From Ignavibacteria bacterium (lineage in GTDB: Bacteria; Bacteroidota; Ignavibacteria; Tepidaquicellales; Tepidaquicellaceae): a DNA stretch of 64,000 nt. Location of the stretch: NCBI GenBank assembly GCA_016716125.1, contig JADJWZ010000015.1:28946-92945 (forward strand), read 5' to 3'. The notes below the pieces were generated by a model, which saw only the letters and a program-made list of their open reading frames with translations, did no database searches and was not told the DNA's origin. This document shows, one piece after another, positions 44,500 to 54,810 of this stretch (position 1 is the first letter of the stretch; every line of letters starts with the position of its first letter). The translations under genes were made by a program, and so were the position numbers.

Positions 44500-46204
44500 T
44501 TATACGAGCTCGTATTCTTTGCTGACGCTTTCCAGCCAGTTTTCCGAATAACTTACAATGGACTCAACAACATTTTTCTTAAAAGGCGAATCTATCTTTG
44601 CGACTTTGATCAGTTCGAGGAAAGACCTGCTGCCGCCTTGTTTGCACAGATCCAGATAATCCTTCCATGCAATATCTCTGTCATGATTACATTTAATCCA
44701 GAACTGCAGAGCGCAGATCTGAGCCAGACAATAATCTATATAATAGAACGGCATTCTGAAAATATGTCCCTGCGCAAACCAGTAACCTCCTCTTTGAAGG
44801 AAATCATTGCCTTCATAATTTTTATGAGGCATATATTTTTTCTCGATCTCTCTCCACATGGATTTTCTCTCTCCCGGCGAAGCATCAGGATTAGTATAAA
44901 TATAATGCTGAAATTCATCTACCGTTACACCGTAAGGAATAAATGTTAGCGCTTTATTCAGATGAGAAAATAAAAATTTCTCAGTGTCCTCTTTAAAAAA
45001 TAAATCCATCCATGGCCATGTAATAAATTCCATACTCATAGAATGAATCTCACACGCCTCAAGAGTAGGTTGCTGATATTCCGGAATTTCAAACCCTCTG
45101 CTTTCATAAGCCTGAAACGCATGTCCGGCTTCGTGAGTAAGTACTTTTATATCATGATCTGTTCCGTTCATATTTGCAAAAATGAAAGGAGTCTGATATT
45201 TCTGGATAAAAGAACAATAACCTCCTGCGGATTTATTCTTTCTGTTATAAAGATCCATTACATCATGTTCGATCATGAAATTAAAAAATTCATTTGTCTC
45301 AGGTGATAGTTTTTCATACATTACCTTTGCCTTTTCGACTATCCAGTCAGGAGATCCTTTAGGTTTAGGATTTCCGTTTTTGAAATTATAATCATCATCA
45401 AAATAAAAAAGTTTTTCCAGACCTGTTCTCTTTTTCTGAAGTTCTTTCAGCTCCTGTGTAAAAGGTACGAGATAATCTTTTATATCATTTCTGAAGTTTG
45501 AAATTTCATTATTTGTATATCCGGTTCGTCTTAATCTGTCATATCCAAGCTGAACAAAATTTTCATATCCAAGTTTGTGAGCTATCTTTGTTCTCACCTT
45601 TACAAGCTCATCATAAATCATATCAATTTCATTTTCATTTTCAGCAAAGAAATTCCATTTAGCATCATAAGCTTTATTTCTTATTTCCCTGTTATCAGAC
45701 TGCATGAACGGATCCATCCCCGCGAGATTTCTCTCTTCACCTTCAAAATAAATCTTTGCAGATGCAATAAGTCTTACATATTTAGAGGCAAGCTGATTCT
45801 CCTTTTTCAGATCTTCTAATATTTCAGGCTTAAAAGTTTTTACTGAAATTTCCGCAATTCTAAAAATATGATTTCCGCATATTTCCTCAAGCTTATTTCT
45901 AAAAGGCGAATTTATAAGTTCAGAATAAAAACTTTTTATCAGTCCGGAATAAACCGGTCCGATCTCATCAAAAAAATCATGTTCTTCTACATAAAAATTA
46001 TCTGAAGTATCGATAGTAAATCTTATTGAAGCAATCCTGCTCATTGACTCATATTCTTTTCTGACGTCATTAATTTTTTTCATTACCGAATATTGTTCAT
46101 CCGCCTCTGCATTCCTTAAATTCCTTCAATAAAACATTGAATTCATTCTCAATTGAATTAATATCAGGTCGTTTATATTCAAACTCATTAAATTTTAATT
46201 TCAA
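44500..46204 (-). CDS. M3 family oligoendopeptidase, N-terminal frameshift
   Basis: The long clean frame (44500-46083, 527 residues) contains the zinc motif HEAGHAFQAYESRGFE (HEAGH codons at 45121-45135) and the M3B helical fold, ending GSRSFLELIKVAKIDSPF. Its apparent ATG lies inside the protein. In another frame, from a TTG at 46204, upstream DNA encodes KFNEFEYKRPDINSIENEF, closely matching the paralog's KYARPDIDEV start. Removing one base near 46113 joins them as KEFKNAEADEQYSVMKKIN. The true gene is thus ~567 residues with a one-base insertion. The cytoplasmic enzyme degrades short peptides. It follows the 2Fe-2S protein gene by 39 bp. Confidence 0.85.
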
Positions 46205-46243
46205 AATAAATTTTCCTTTCAGATATTTTTATAAATAGTAATT

Positions 46244-46594
46244 TTAAATTTTGATTCTGAATTCTTCAACGGGATTTCCGTTTATTAAATGTTCCTTTAT
46301 AATTCTTTCAAGCACTTCCGGTGTACAGTTTCTGTACCAGACTCCTTCAGGATAGACGACAGCTATAGGACCGTCCATACAAATCCTGAGACAGTTAGCT
46401 TTTGTTCTGTTGATACCGCCTTCATTAGTCAGACCAAGTTCTTTTAGTCTGTCCTTGAGATATTCCCATGATCTCATGCCTTCATTATAATCACAGCATT
46501 TATCCTTTACCTGATCGCAGCAGAGGAAAATATGTCTCTTAATTTTCCCAAGCGCAAGCTTTTCTACTTTTTCATCAAGTGATTTTGAACTCAT
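46244..46594 (-). CDS. Thioredoxin-like 2Fe-2S ferredoxin
   Basis: A 116-residue protein of the (2Fe-2S) ferredoxin domain group with a thioredoxin-like fold (NuoE C-terminal/Shethna type). The N-terminal HIFLCCDQVKDKCC, the central NRTKANCLRICMDGPIAVVYP and the late WYRNCTPEVLERIIKEHL give the cysteine ligands and typical shape. It probably transfers electrons in the cytoplasm; the partner is not identifiable. It begins 4 bp after the typA stop, so it is almost certainly cotranscribed with it, and the M3 peptidase gene follows. Confidence 0.85.
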   Translation of the reverse strand: MSSKSLDEKVEKLALGKIKRHIFLCCDQVKDKCCDYNEGMRSWEYLKDRLKELGLTNEGGINRTKANCLRICMDGPIAVVYPEGVWYRNCTPEVLERIIKEHLINGNPVEEFRIKI

Positions 46595-46598
46595 AAAA

Positions 46599-48452
46599 TT
46601 ACTGCATTACCTCTGTTAATTTCTGAAATGCTTTTCCTCTGTTAGTATGTCTTGTTTGTGAAGATAAAATCGCTTTTCTTAATCTTATAGTTTTCGGAGT
46701 AACTTCTACAAGTTCATCATCCTTTATAAAATCTATAGCTTTTTCAAGAGTCATAGGAACAACAGGCGTAAGGATCATACTTTCATCCTTTCCTGAAGCC
46801 CGCATATTGGAAAGCTTTTTTCCTTTGGTTGGATTTACATCAAGATCATTATCCCTGTTATGTTCACCGACTATCATTCCCTCATATACAATATCATTCG
46901 GAACGCAAAATAAAGTACCTCTCGGTTCAAGATTGTAAAGTGAATATGATAAAGCTTCACCGATCCTGTCTGATACTAGCGAGCCGGTTAATCTTGCGGG
47001 AAATTCACCGCGGTGCTCTTCATAACCCTGCAGATAAGAATTCATGATCCCGGTTCCGCGTGTGTCTGTAAGAAATTCATTTCTGTAACCGATCAGAGAT
47101 CTTGAAGGAATTGAAAATTCGACTCTCACTCTTCCTGTACCGTGATTAACGAGATTGATCATTCTGCCTTTGCGTTTAGATAGTTTTTCAGAAATAATCC
47201 CGACAAAATTTTCATCACAATCTATGAATAAGTGTTCAATAGGTTCTAAAAGCTTACCGTCTTTTTTCTTAAAAATAACCTGCGGTCTTCCCACACTTAA
47301 TTCAAATCCTTCTCTTCTCATTGTTTCAATCAGAATGACCATTTGAAATTCACCTCTGCCTTTAACAATGAAACTGTCACCTTCGCTTGTATCTTCGACT
47401 TTAAGACCGACATTACTCAGAGTTTCTTTCATTAAGCGTTCTCTGATTTTATTGGACTGGACAATTTTCCCTTCCCTGCCGGAAAGCGGAGAAGTATTTA
47501 TTGAAAACTTCATAGAAATCGTGGGTTCATCCACGGCAATTCTTTTCAGAGCTTTGGGAGATTCTTTGTTACAGACAGTATCACCGATATGAACATCCTC
47601 AATACCTGCAAGTATAGCAATATCCCCTGCTTCGACTAATTCGGATTCCTTGAAATTGACACCGTCGTATATTTGAAGTTTTGATATTTTCAAAGGAAGA
47701 GCTTCACCATTTTCATTAATACAAACTAGTTCATCATTCTTTCTGATCACACCGTTTGCGATCTTACCGATTGCAAGTCTTCCGACATAGTCGGAATAAT
47801 CAAGATCAGCTACAAGCATTTGGAAAGGTTCGTCAGGATCATAAGTCGGAGGATTGATTTCTTCAATAATTGTTTCAAACAGGATAGAAAGATCTTTACC
47901 TTTATCGCTGAGATTTTTTTGCGCGATGCCGTCTCTTCCGATCGCATACAGCACCGGAAACTCTATCTGTTCTTCATTTGCGTCAAGATCGATAAACAGA
48001 TCATAAACTTCATTCAGCACTTCCTCCGGTCTGGCGTCTTTTCTGTCAATTTTGTTAACGACTACTATGATCTTTAATTCAGACTCAAGAGCTTTTTTCA
48101 GAACAAATCTGGTTTGCGGAAGTGGTCCTTCGGAAGCGTCCACTAAAAGAATTACACCATCGACCATCATCAGTGCTCTTTCCACTTCGCCGCCGAAATC
48201 AGCGTGACCGGGAGTATCGAGAATATTAATTTTAGTATCGCCCCAGGTTACAGAGCAGTTTTTAGCAGCTATAGTAATTCCTCTTTCCTTTTCAAGATCC
48301 ATACTGTCCATTAGTCTGTCTGTAACTTCCTGATTTTCACGGAACATGCCGCTTTGTCTGAACATATGATCTACAAGTGTCGTCTTACCATGATCAACGT
48401 GAGCTATGATTGCAATATTTCTTAATTTTTTATTAAATAATAGATTTTTCAA
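46599..48452 (-). CDS. typA: Ribosome-associated translational GTPase TypA/BipA
   Basis: A 617-residue protein with the elongation-factor G-domain: G1 AHVDHGKTTL, switch region MDLEKERGITIAAKNCSVTW, G3 DTPGHADFGGEVERAL and G4 VVNKIDRKDARPEEV. Domain II, EF-G-like domains III/V (RGEFQMVILIETMRREGFELSVGRPQV) and the BipA-specific C-terminal domain with GEHNRDNDLDVNPTKGKKLSNMRASGKDE follow. It acts on the ribosome in 50S assembly and stress adaptation. It heads a three-gene minus-strand operon (typA, 2Fe-2S protein, M3 peptidase). Confidence 0.97.
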   Translation of the reverse strand: MKNLLFNKKLRNIAIIAHVDHGKTTLVDHMFRQSGMFRENQEVTDRLMDSMDLEKERGITIAAKNCSVTWGDTKINILDTPGHADFGGEVERALMMVDGVILLVDASEGPLPQTRFVLKKALESELKIIVVVNKIDRKDARPEEVLNEVYDLFIDLDANEEQIEFPVLYAIGRDGIAQKNLSDKGKDLSILFETIIEEINPPTYDPDEPFQMLVADLDYSDYVGRLAIGKIANGVIRKNDELVCINENGEALPLKISKLQIYDGVNFKESELVEAGDIAILAGIEDVHIGDTVCNKESPKALKRIAVDEPTISMKFSINTSPLSGREGKIVQSNKIRERLMKETLSNVGLKVEDTSEGDSFIVKGRGEFQMVILIETMRREGFELSVGRPQVIFKKKDGKLLEPIEHLFIDCDENFVGIISEKLSKRKGRMINLVNHGTGRVRVEFSIPSRSLIGYRNEFLTDTRGTGIMNSYLQGYEEHRGEFPARLTGSLVSDRIGEALSYSLYNLEPRGTLFCVPNDIVYEGMIVGEHNRDNDLDVNPTKGKKLSNMRASGKDESMILTPVVPMTLEKAIDFIKDDELVEVTPKTIRLRKAILSSQTRHTNRGKAFQKLTEVMQ

Positions 48453-48757
48453 AAATAATTTTTTATTGGGGTTTTAAAATTGTTAATTCAGTAATTGGTA
48501 AAATAAATCGGAAGGCATTTCTGATTTTAAAGTAAATAAAATAACTTTATTAAGCGAGTGTTACAAGTGATAATACAGTGGGAGAGGCGGGCTGTAAGTC
48601 ATCGGGAGAGTAAAATGAGAGAGAGGGTTTTTTAGATTCGGGGTCCGGCGTATATAGTGGAAAAAAACCGTTGAAACGGTTTTTCCACAGCAGTTGCCAC
48701 ACCGCAATTCTACATCCAAATCTCTCTCCATACTTCTCTTCACTTTTTCAGATATTC
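48453..48757. other. Intergenic region between typA and M3 peptidase genes
   Basis: About 305 bp. It includes one strong hairpin (listed separately), a purine-rich stretch, and a 60-codon minus-strand frame at 48561-48743 that is Cys/Pro-rich, crosses the hairpin and looks spurious. No RNA gene was recognised. Confidence 0.5.
48657..48688. terminator. Bidirectional terminator hairpin
   Basis: gtggaaaaaaaccgtt and aacggtttttccac are inverted copies around a 2-3 nt loop, with T runs on both strands. It follows the second M3 peptidase gene on the minus strand and sits about 70 bp past its stop. Confidence 0.75.
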
Positions 48758-50464
48758 CTAAAACTCTCTGTCATTCACACTATCTGTATATTCCTCTAAC
48801 TCCTTTGATAATTCCCTGAATAAATCTTCCGAAAATGGTGACTGCAGATTTGCACTCTCAGCCAGTTTTAGAAATGTATCGCTTCCTCCTTTTTTACATA
48901 AATCTATATATTCATGTACCGAATTTTCAAAATTTTCATTTCCGTTGTGAATCGCCTTGCTCCAGAATTGAAATGCGCACATCTGAGCCAGACAATAATC
49001 TATATAATAAAACGGACTTTCAAATATATGTCCCTGCTTTTGCCATCTTCCGCCTTTTTCAAGAAATTCTATATCGCCGAATTTCAGGTCCGGTATGTAA
49101 ATTTTCTCCAGCTCTCTCCATCTGTTCTTTCTTTCCAATGGAGTTACTGAAGGATTCTCATATACCCAGTGCTGAAAATGGTCTACTAATACCCCGTAAG
49201 GAATAAATTTTATACACTCACTGATATGTGAAAATTTAAATTTATCCGTATCTTCTTTGAAGAATAAATTCATCCACGGATAAGTCAGAAATTCCATACT
49301 CATGGAATGGATCTCAGCAGTTTCCATTGTTGGATTTGAATATTCCCTGAAATGAAAATCCCGGCTGCAGTATGACTGAAACGCATGACCTGCCTCATGT
49401 GTCAGAACTGTTATATCATCCTCAGTACCGTTCATGTTTGCAAATATATACGGACTTTTATGATCAGAAATATAATCACAATATCCCATATCTGCTTTTC
49501 CTTTTTTGCTGAACACATCAAACAATTCATTCTCCATCATAAAATCTATGAACTCTCTCGTCTCAGGTGAAAGTTCGTCATACATTTTTTTTCCTTCTTC
49601 CATTATCCATTCAGGATTTCCTTTTGGAACGGCGTTTCCGGACTTAAATTTTATTGAAGAATCATGAAATAAAAGTTTATCCAGACCAAGCCGCTTCTTT
49701 TGTCTGTCTCTTAATTTTATACTTAACGGGACTAAATATTTCTTTACATTCTCCCGAAAATCCCAAACCATCTTTTCATCATAATCCATCCGCATCATTC
49801 TTGCATATCCAAGTTCAATAAAATTTTTATATCCCATTTTTACAGCCATTTCATTTCTTAACTTTACTAACTTATCAAAAATAATATCTAACTCCTTTGT
49901 ATTATCAGCAAAAAATCCCCAGTATAAATTTACCGCTTTATGCCGGATCTCCTGATCTTTAGATTCCATATATGGCAGCAGCTCCTGAAGATTTTTTTCC
50001 GATCCCATAAAATCCACTTTTGCCGATGCTTTAAGTTTCAAATACTCGCTCTTCAGATGATTCTCCTTCTTCAGCTCTTCTACTATTTCATGCGAAATGC
50101 TTTTCAGAAAAATTTCCGCAATTTCAAATAAATGCTTTCCGTATTTCCGTGAAAGCTCTTCCCTGAATTTTGAATTTACAAGCTCCCGGTAGTATTCAGT
50201 TTCAATATCATTGAATACAGGTTCCGTTTCATCAAAATAATCCTGCTCCGCCTCAAAATTTTTGTTTTCTGTATCTATGGTATAATTAATGAAAGCGATT
50301 ACCTTCATTGTGTAAAAGTGATTCCTTAGATTATTTATTTCATCTAGACAGCGGTCTGCCTCATCAAGTGATAACGACTCTTTAAATTTTTTGATCAGGT
50401 CTCTAAAATTTTTACTGACTTCATCTATGTCCGGTCTTGCATATTTCATTTCTGAGAATTTCAT
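48758..50464 (-). CDS. M3 family oligoendopeptidase (paralog)
   Basis: A 568-residue zinc peptidase. The active-site motif is THEAGHAFQSYCSRDFHFREY (HEAGH codons at 49384-49398), followed by TMETAEIHSMSMEFLTYPWM with the third-ligand Glu. It is clearly homologous over its whole length to the peptidase at 44500-46204: shared SPYIFANMNGTEDDITVLTH, FIPYGVLVDHFQHWVYENP and QGHIFESPFYYIDYCLAQMCAFQFW. It differs enough (for example a longer middle) to be an older duplicate. The frame is intact from an ordinary ATG. The enzyme should cleave oligopeptides in the cytoplasm. It follows the cyclase/ATPase gene by 48 bp. Confidence 0.92.
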   Translation of the reverse strand: MKFSEMKYARPDIDEVSKNFRDLIKKFKESLSLDEADRCLDEINNLRNHFYTMKVIAFINYTIDTENKNFEAEQDYFDETEPVFNDIETEYYRELVNSKFREELSRKYGKHLFEIAEIFLKSISHEIVEELKKENHLKSEYLKLKASAKVDFMGSEKNLQELLPYMESKDQEIRHKAVNLYWGFFADNTKELDIIFDKLVKLRNEMAVKMGYKNFIELGYARMMRMDYDEKMVWDFRENVKKYLVPLSIKLRDRQKKRLGLDKLLFHDSSIKFKSGNAVPKGNPEWIMEEGKKMYDELSPETREFIDFMMENELFDVFSKKGKADMGYCDYISDHKSPYIFANMNGTEDDITVLTHEAGHAFQSYCSRDFHFREYSNPTMETAEIHSMSMEFLTYPWMNLFFKEDTDKFKFSHISECIKFIPYGVLVDHFQHWVYENPSVTPLERKNRWRELEKIYIPDLKFGDIEFLEKGGRWQKQGHIFESPFYYIDYCLAQMCAFQFWSKAIHNGNENFENSVHEYIDLCKKGGSDTFLKLAESANLQSPFSEDLFRELSKELEEYTDSVNDREF

Positions 50465-50512
50465 TTGACAATAATTTATTTTATTAATTTAATATTTTTA
50501 ATTTTAAGTTAT

Positions 50513-53377
50513 TCATACTGTTTCTTCTGACAGCGCAATTTTAATTATTTCACTCACGCTTAATCCTGCATTTATTGCTGTATCTTTTCGTTTATTATCC
50601 TCTCCGATAATTTCAGCTAATTGCTTCATATATTTCTCAGCCGAAGTGTTTTTTTTGCCGCCTAATTTTTTATCATACACTTCATCTAATATTTTCAGAA
50701 TTTGAAAAAATTTTAATGACATTCCATACTTTTTCAATTTGAATAAAACTTCAGCCATCCCGAATATATTATTGGGAAGAAAATATTCAATACCTGCTTC
50801 TGATCCTTTGGAAATTGATTCTTTATAATTTGAAATTGCTTTTTCAAATTCACCGGTATAATTATACACTTCCCCGGTATATAATAAAGCCGGGATCACA
50901 TTTATTATATATCCGCATTCATTAAATATTTCCATTGCTTTTTCTAAATACTCAAGCGCTTTTTCATAATCTTTTAAACCTGTGCTGATACAGCCGTAGT
51001 TTACCAGGTTAACGGAGATCATATACTTATCGCCGATCTGATATGAGAGAGCAAGACTTTCTTCAGTATATGACTGCGCCTTTTTGTATTCCTCTTTTCT
51101 GAAATAAATTACTCCCAGATTAGCAAGTACCAGAGCAACCCGGTGTGTGTCTCCGGTTACTTTAAAAATGTCCAGCGCTTCAAATTTCATTTTAATGGCT
51201 GAGTCTAAATCTCCCTGCCTGTGCAGAATGAATGATAAATTATATAAAGAATTTGCGATATCACTTTTTTCACCCAGTTCTCTGAATATTTCTAGAGAAT
51301 TGTAATGATAATCTGATGTCTTTTTCAGATCAGCTGAACTTGCATTCCAGATAATTCCAAGCAGTTCATAACAGTTTGCAATTCCGTACCTGTAATTGGC
51401 TTCTTCATAAATAGACAAACAACTGTTTGCAAGCTCTTCCATTTCTTTGAGTTTTCCGATTCCGTATGCATTCAGCGCCTGTGAATATATTACATTCGCC
51501 CTGGGAATGCCGCTTACTTCCGGCTTCTTCTCAAGTAAATTAATACAGGTCTGATATCCTTCCGAATAATATCCTCTGATTCTCCAGAATTCAGTCAGAT
51601 CATTTATAAATCTGAATGTCTCTTCTGTCTCATGTTCTGTTCCCCAATTTATTGCCGCTCTGATATTATCAATTTCGGACTCTGCAATATCAATATATTC
51701 TTTTTGTTTCAGTCCTGCTGATAATTGCTTAGCATAATTTCCCAACTCTCTGAAATAAGAAAAGTGTTTAGAAAAAATATGATCACCTTCATTAATTTTA
51801 TTTAACGCGTATTGCCGGATCGTTACAAGCATGCTGAAACGGATTTCCCTTTCAGACTCTTTTGAAATGACAAGAGATTTATCGATCAAACCGGAAAGTA
51901 TATCTATTACTTCAAAATCTTCAATCATTTCATCAGAGCATATTTTCTCAGCTGCTTCGAGAGTCCATCCGCCTGTGAAAACAGATAACCTTTCAAATAA
52001 TATTTTTTCCTTATCGTTAAGCAGATCGTAACTCCAGTCTATCATTGCGCTCAGTGTCTGCTGCCTGGGAAGCATTGTCCTGCTGCCGCCTGTTAAAAGT
52101 CTGAATCTGTCACTGAGCTTTTCATAAATTTTTTCAAGCGGTAATATTTTAACTCTCGCAGCTGCAAGCTCTATCGCAAGCGGTATCCCGTCTAACTGAA
52201 AACAAATTCCGGCAAGCGCTGAGGCATTTTCATTATTCACACGGAAATTCGGACTGACGCTTAACGCTCTCTCTATAAATAATCTGACCGCTTCAAACTG
52301 CACGAGTTTGTCCGGAGTTGAATTATCTTTTGGATCAGGAAATTTTAAAGGAAGTACGTTATGCAGAATTTCACCCTGACACTTTAGCGCTTCACGGCTT
52401 GTAGTAAGAATTTTCATCTTTGAAGAATTATGCAGAAATTTCATAGATAAATTTGCACATTCATTTATCAGATGCTCGCAGTTATCGAGAATAATCAGTA
52501 TTTCTTTATCCTTTATATAATCATATAAATTTTCTTCAATAGATTTTCCCTGCTGCTCATTCAGACCAATGGATTCCGCTATTTTCAGATAAAGCAGATT
52601 CCCGTCCTGAAGTGATGCCAGATCAATAAACCATACACCGTTAATATATTTATCGATAAGTTCAGCTCCGGCCTGCAGCGCAAGTCTTGTTTTTCCGGAA
52701 CCGCCGGATCCGGTTAATGTAAGAAGTCTGGATTCCGACAATAATTTTTTAACCGTTGTAATTTCATTGTCTCTACCTATAAAACTTGTAAGCTGAACAG
52801 GTAAATTATTCGGACGCGCGTCGAGTGTTTTTAAAGGAGGAAATTCAGAAATTATACCATCAGCTACCGGCTGAAATAATTTTATCGGACGGATCAGATC
52901 CTTAAGTCTTCTTTCACCAAGATCACGGAAAGAAATTTTTCCGGTAAGATCTTCTTTGATCCCTTTTTTTGAATCTTCAGAAATTAGTATCTGTCCGCCG
53001 TTTGCCGCTGACATTACTCTGTGTGAGCGGGCTAAAGTAATGTATCCCATATATCCGGATTCTGACCATTCAGCCGGACCAGTATGAATTCCCATACGCA
53101 CTTTCATTTCGGCGTCTTTCCAGTCTTCGGAATTAAATTTTCTCTGAGCCGATACGGAAGCATTCAGCGCATCATCAGGATTTTCAAAGGAAGAGCAGAA
53201 AGCGTCACCAATTATTTTAAATACAAATCCGTTATTTTCAATAACAGATTGGTTAATAATATCATGATGCTTATCAAGAAGTTCTTTAATAATATCAGGA
53301 TGTTTCTGCGCAAGTTTTACACTGCCTTCAATATCAGTAAATAGAAATGTTACCTTACCTGTAGGAGCGGATTTCAT
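50513..53377 (-). CDS. Class III nucleotide cyclase - NB-ARC-like ATPase - TPR regulator
   Basis: A 954-residue multidomain protein. Residues 1-170 are a class III adenylate/guanylate cyclase catalytic domain: VTFLFTDIEGSVKLAQ with the first metal Asp and FKIIGDAFCSSFENPDDAL with the second. Then comes an NB-ARC/STAND ATPase: Walker A TLTGSGGSGKTRLALQ, Walker B EILIILDNCEHLI and DGIPLAIELAAARVKILPL. The C-terminal ~400 residues are TPR repeats (EEYKKAQSYTEESLALSYQIGDKY, LKDYEKALEYLEKAMEIF). It has no TM or DNA-binding domain. Such proteins are thought to be signal-gated scaffolds, and whether this cyclase domain is catalytic or merely regulatory cannot be told. It is followed by the M3 peptidase gene. 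Confidence 0.87.
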   Translation of the reverse strand: MKSAPTGKVTFLFTDIEGSVKLAQKHPDIIKELLDKHHDIINQSVIENNGFVFKIIGDAFCSSFENPDDALNASVSAQRKFNSEDWKDAEMKVRMGIHTGPAEWSESGYMGYITLARSHRVMSAANGGQILISEDSKKGIKEDLTGKISFRDLGERRLKDLIRPIKLFQPVADGIISEFPPLKTLDARPNNLPVQLTSFIGRDNEITTVKKLLSESRLLTLTGSGGSGKTRLALQAGAELIDKYINGVWFIDLASLQDGNLLYLKIAESIGLNEQQGKSIEENLYDYIKDKEILIILDNCEHLINECANLSMKFLHNSSKMKILTTSREALKCQGEILHNVLPLKFPDPKDNSTPDKLVQFEAVRLFIERALSVSPNFRVNNENASALAGICFQLDGIPLAIELAAARVKILPLEKIYEKLSDRFRLLTGGSRTMLPRQQTLSAMIDWSYDLLNDKEKILFERLSVFTGGWTLEAAEKICSDEMIEDFEVIDILSGLIDKSLVISKESEREIRFSMLVTIRQYALNKINEGDHIFSKHFSYFRELGNYAKQLSAGLKQKEYIDIAESEIDNIRAAINWGTEHETEETFRFINDLTEFWRIRGYYSEGYQTCINLLEKKPEVSGIPRANVIYSQALNAYGIGKLKEMEELANSCLSIYEEANYRYGIANCYELLGIIWNASSADLKKTSDYHYNSLEIFRELGEKSDIANSLYNLSFILHRQGDLDSAIKMKFEALDIFKVTGDTHRVALVLANLGVIYFRKEEYKKAQSYTEESLALSYQIGDKYMISVNLVNYGCISTGLKDYEKALEYLEKAMEIFNECGYIINVIPALLYTGEVYNYTGEFEKAISNYKESISKGSEAGIEYFLPNNIFGMAEVLFKLKKYGMSLKFFQILKILDEVYDKKLGGKKNTSAEKYMKQLAEIIGEDNKRKDTAINAGLSVSEIIKIALSEETV

Positions 53378-53574
53378 ATAGTCCCAAAGCCTGCTTTATT
53401 CAATTTTGTTATTGAATGCAATTTTAAAATTAAAATTTTGATAAAGTCGTTGGATAGACAAATTACGAAGTTTACTTCATTATTAATAAGAATTAATATC
53501 TGACAAAGTAAAATTAATTATTTCAGATATTTTCTCAAAGTGTATCTGAGTTATAATGATGCATCATTATATAT

Positions 53575-54648
53575 TTATTTTTTATGCTGGGATTTTCTGA
53601 TCTGAAAAGACATTTTTTTCCACTTCTTCTTTTCTTTGAGCATTGCTTTCTTATTGCTTTTATTTTCAAATCTGGTAATTTCTCTTTCAAGTTTTTTATA
53701 ACTTTGAAAACGCTTGCTGTCAAATTCCCCTCTTTCAATTGCATCTTTGATTGCGCATCCCGGCTCGGTATCGTGTTCACAGTTTGAGAATCTGCACTGA
53801 CCGAGATATTTCTCTATATCAGGAAATGCTTCGGAAAGTCCTTCATTGCCTTCCCACAGCTGAAGTTCACGCATTCCGGGAGTATCAATTATCGACCCGC
53901 CGTCTTTTAAAAAAATGAGCTCGCGGTGAGAAGTAGTGTGCCGTCCTTTATCTTTATATAAACTAATATCACTTACTTCCATTACAGATTCACCGCAGAG
54001 ATTATTTATGATCGTTGATTTCCCGACACCTGATGAACCTATCACCGCTACTGTCTGATTGCCTGTAAAGTATTTTCTCAATTCATCCATTCCGGTATTT
54101 TTCAATGCGCTGATAACATGGATATCATAATTACCTGAGATCTTCTTAACATCCTCCAGCTTCTCTTCGGTATTTTCACTCAAATCCGCTTTACTCAGTA
54201 TCATTACCGGTGTTAATTTATTATCTATTATCAGCGAGACATATCTCTCAAGTCTCCTTAGATTTATGTCCTGATTTAAAGATGAGATTATAAACACAAT
54301 ATCAATATTCGACGCAAGAATCTGCTCTTCCAGCTTCAGACCTGCGGAATTTCTGGACAACTTGCTTTTTCTTTTCATAACAGATTCTATTATGGCATTA
54401 TCATAGTCGTCAAATTTTCTCATCAGCACCCAGTCCCCGACTGCCGGAAATTCATCCTTGCTTTCCGCGTTGAAATGAAATTTTCCCGATACTTCCCCGG
54501 TAATTTCCCTTTCACCAATACTGATGAGATAATTATTTTTATTGCTTATTATAACTCTTCCGGGTATAAGATTTTCTTCAAGACCATTCATTTGATCTTC
54601 AAAAAATTCATTCCACCCGATCGGTACAAGATTTGTAAAATTTGTCAA
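53575..54648 (-). CDS. rsgA: Ribosome small subunit-dependent GTPase A
   Basis: A 357-residue circularly permuted GTPase. An OB-fold N-terminus contains GRVIISNKNNYLIS. The G motifs appear in permuted order: G4 MILSKADLS, G5 VISALKNTG, G1 IGSSGVGKSTIINNL and G3 IDTPGMREL. The C-terminal zinc finger CRFSNCEHDTEPGCAIKDAI carries the usual Cys/His ligands, and a lysine-rich tail (NKKAMLKEKKKWKKM) follows. It helps mature the 30S subunit and is activated by it. The gene lies alone downstream of the ABC exporter pair. Confidence 0.96.
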   Translation of the reverse strand: MTNFTNLVPIGWNEFFEDQMNGLEENLIPGRVIISNKNNYLISIGEREITGEVSGKFHFNAESKDEFPAVGDWVLMRKFDDYDNAIIESVMKRKSKLSRNSAGLKLEEQILASNIDIVFIISSLNQDINLRRLERYVSLIIDNKLTPVMILSKADLSENTEEKLEDVKKISGNYDIHVISALKNTGMDELRKYFTGNQTVAVIGSSGVGKSTIINNLCGESVMEVSDISLYKDKGRHTTSHRELIFLKDGGSIIDTPGMRELQLWEGNEGLSEAFPDIEKYLGQCRFSNCEHDTEPGCAIKDAIERGEFDSKRFQSYKKLEREITRFENKSNKKAMLKEKKKWKKMSFQIRKSQHKK

Positions 54649-54810
54649 ATTTTATTTTTTGATTTATTAATATTTAATTATAACTTTTAACTTTAAAATC
54701 CATAGTGTTCAATAATTATAACTCCGTTTACTTTAATCATGTTAGCTCAATCCCATACCGCAATACTTTCAGAAGCGGAGTTAATATTCTTATAGTTGCT
54801 TTGTTCTATT

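Noticed and set aside
48561..48743. 60-codon minus-strand ORF between typA and the M3 peptidase
   Set aside because: Cys/Pro-rich, unlike neighbouring proteins, and it runs through the terminator hairpin at 48657-48688.
54715..54785. Hairpin between the ABC exporter and rsgA (aactccg ... cggagtt)
   Set aside because: Arms of 7 bp are separated by about 50 bases with no T-run, too weak to call a terminator.
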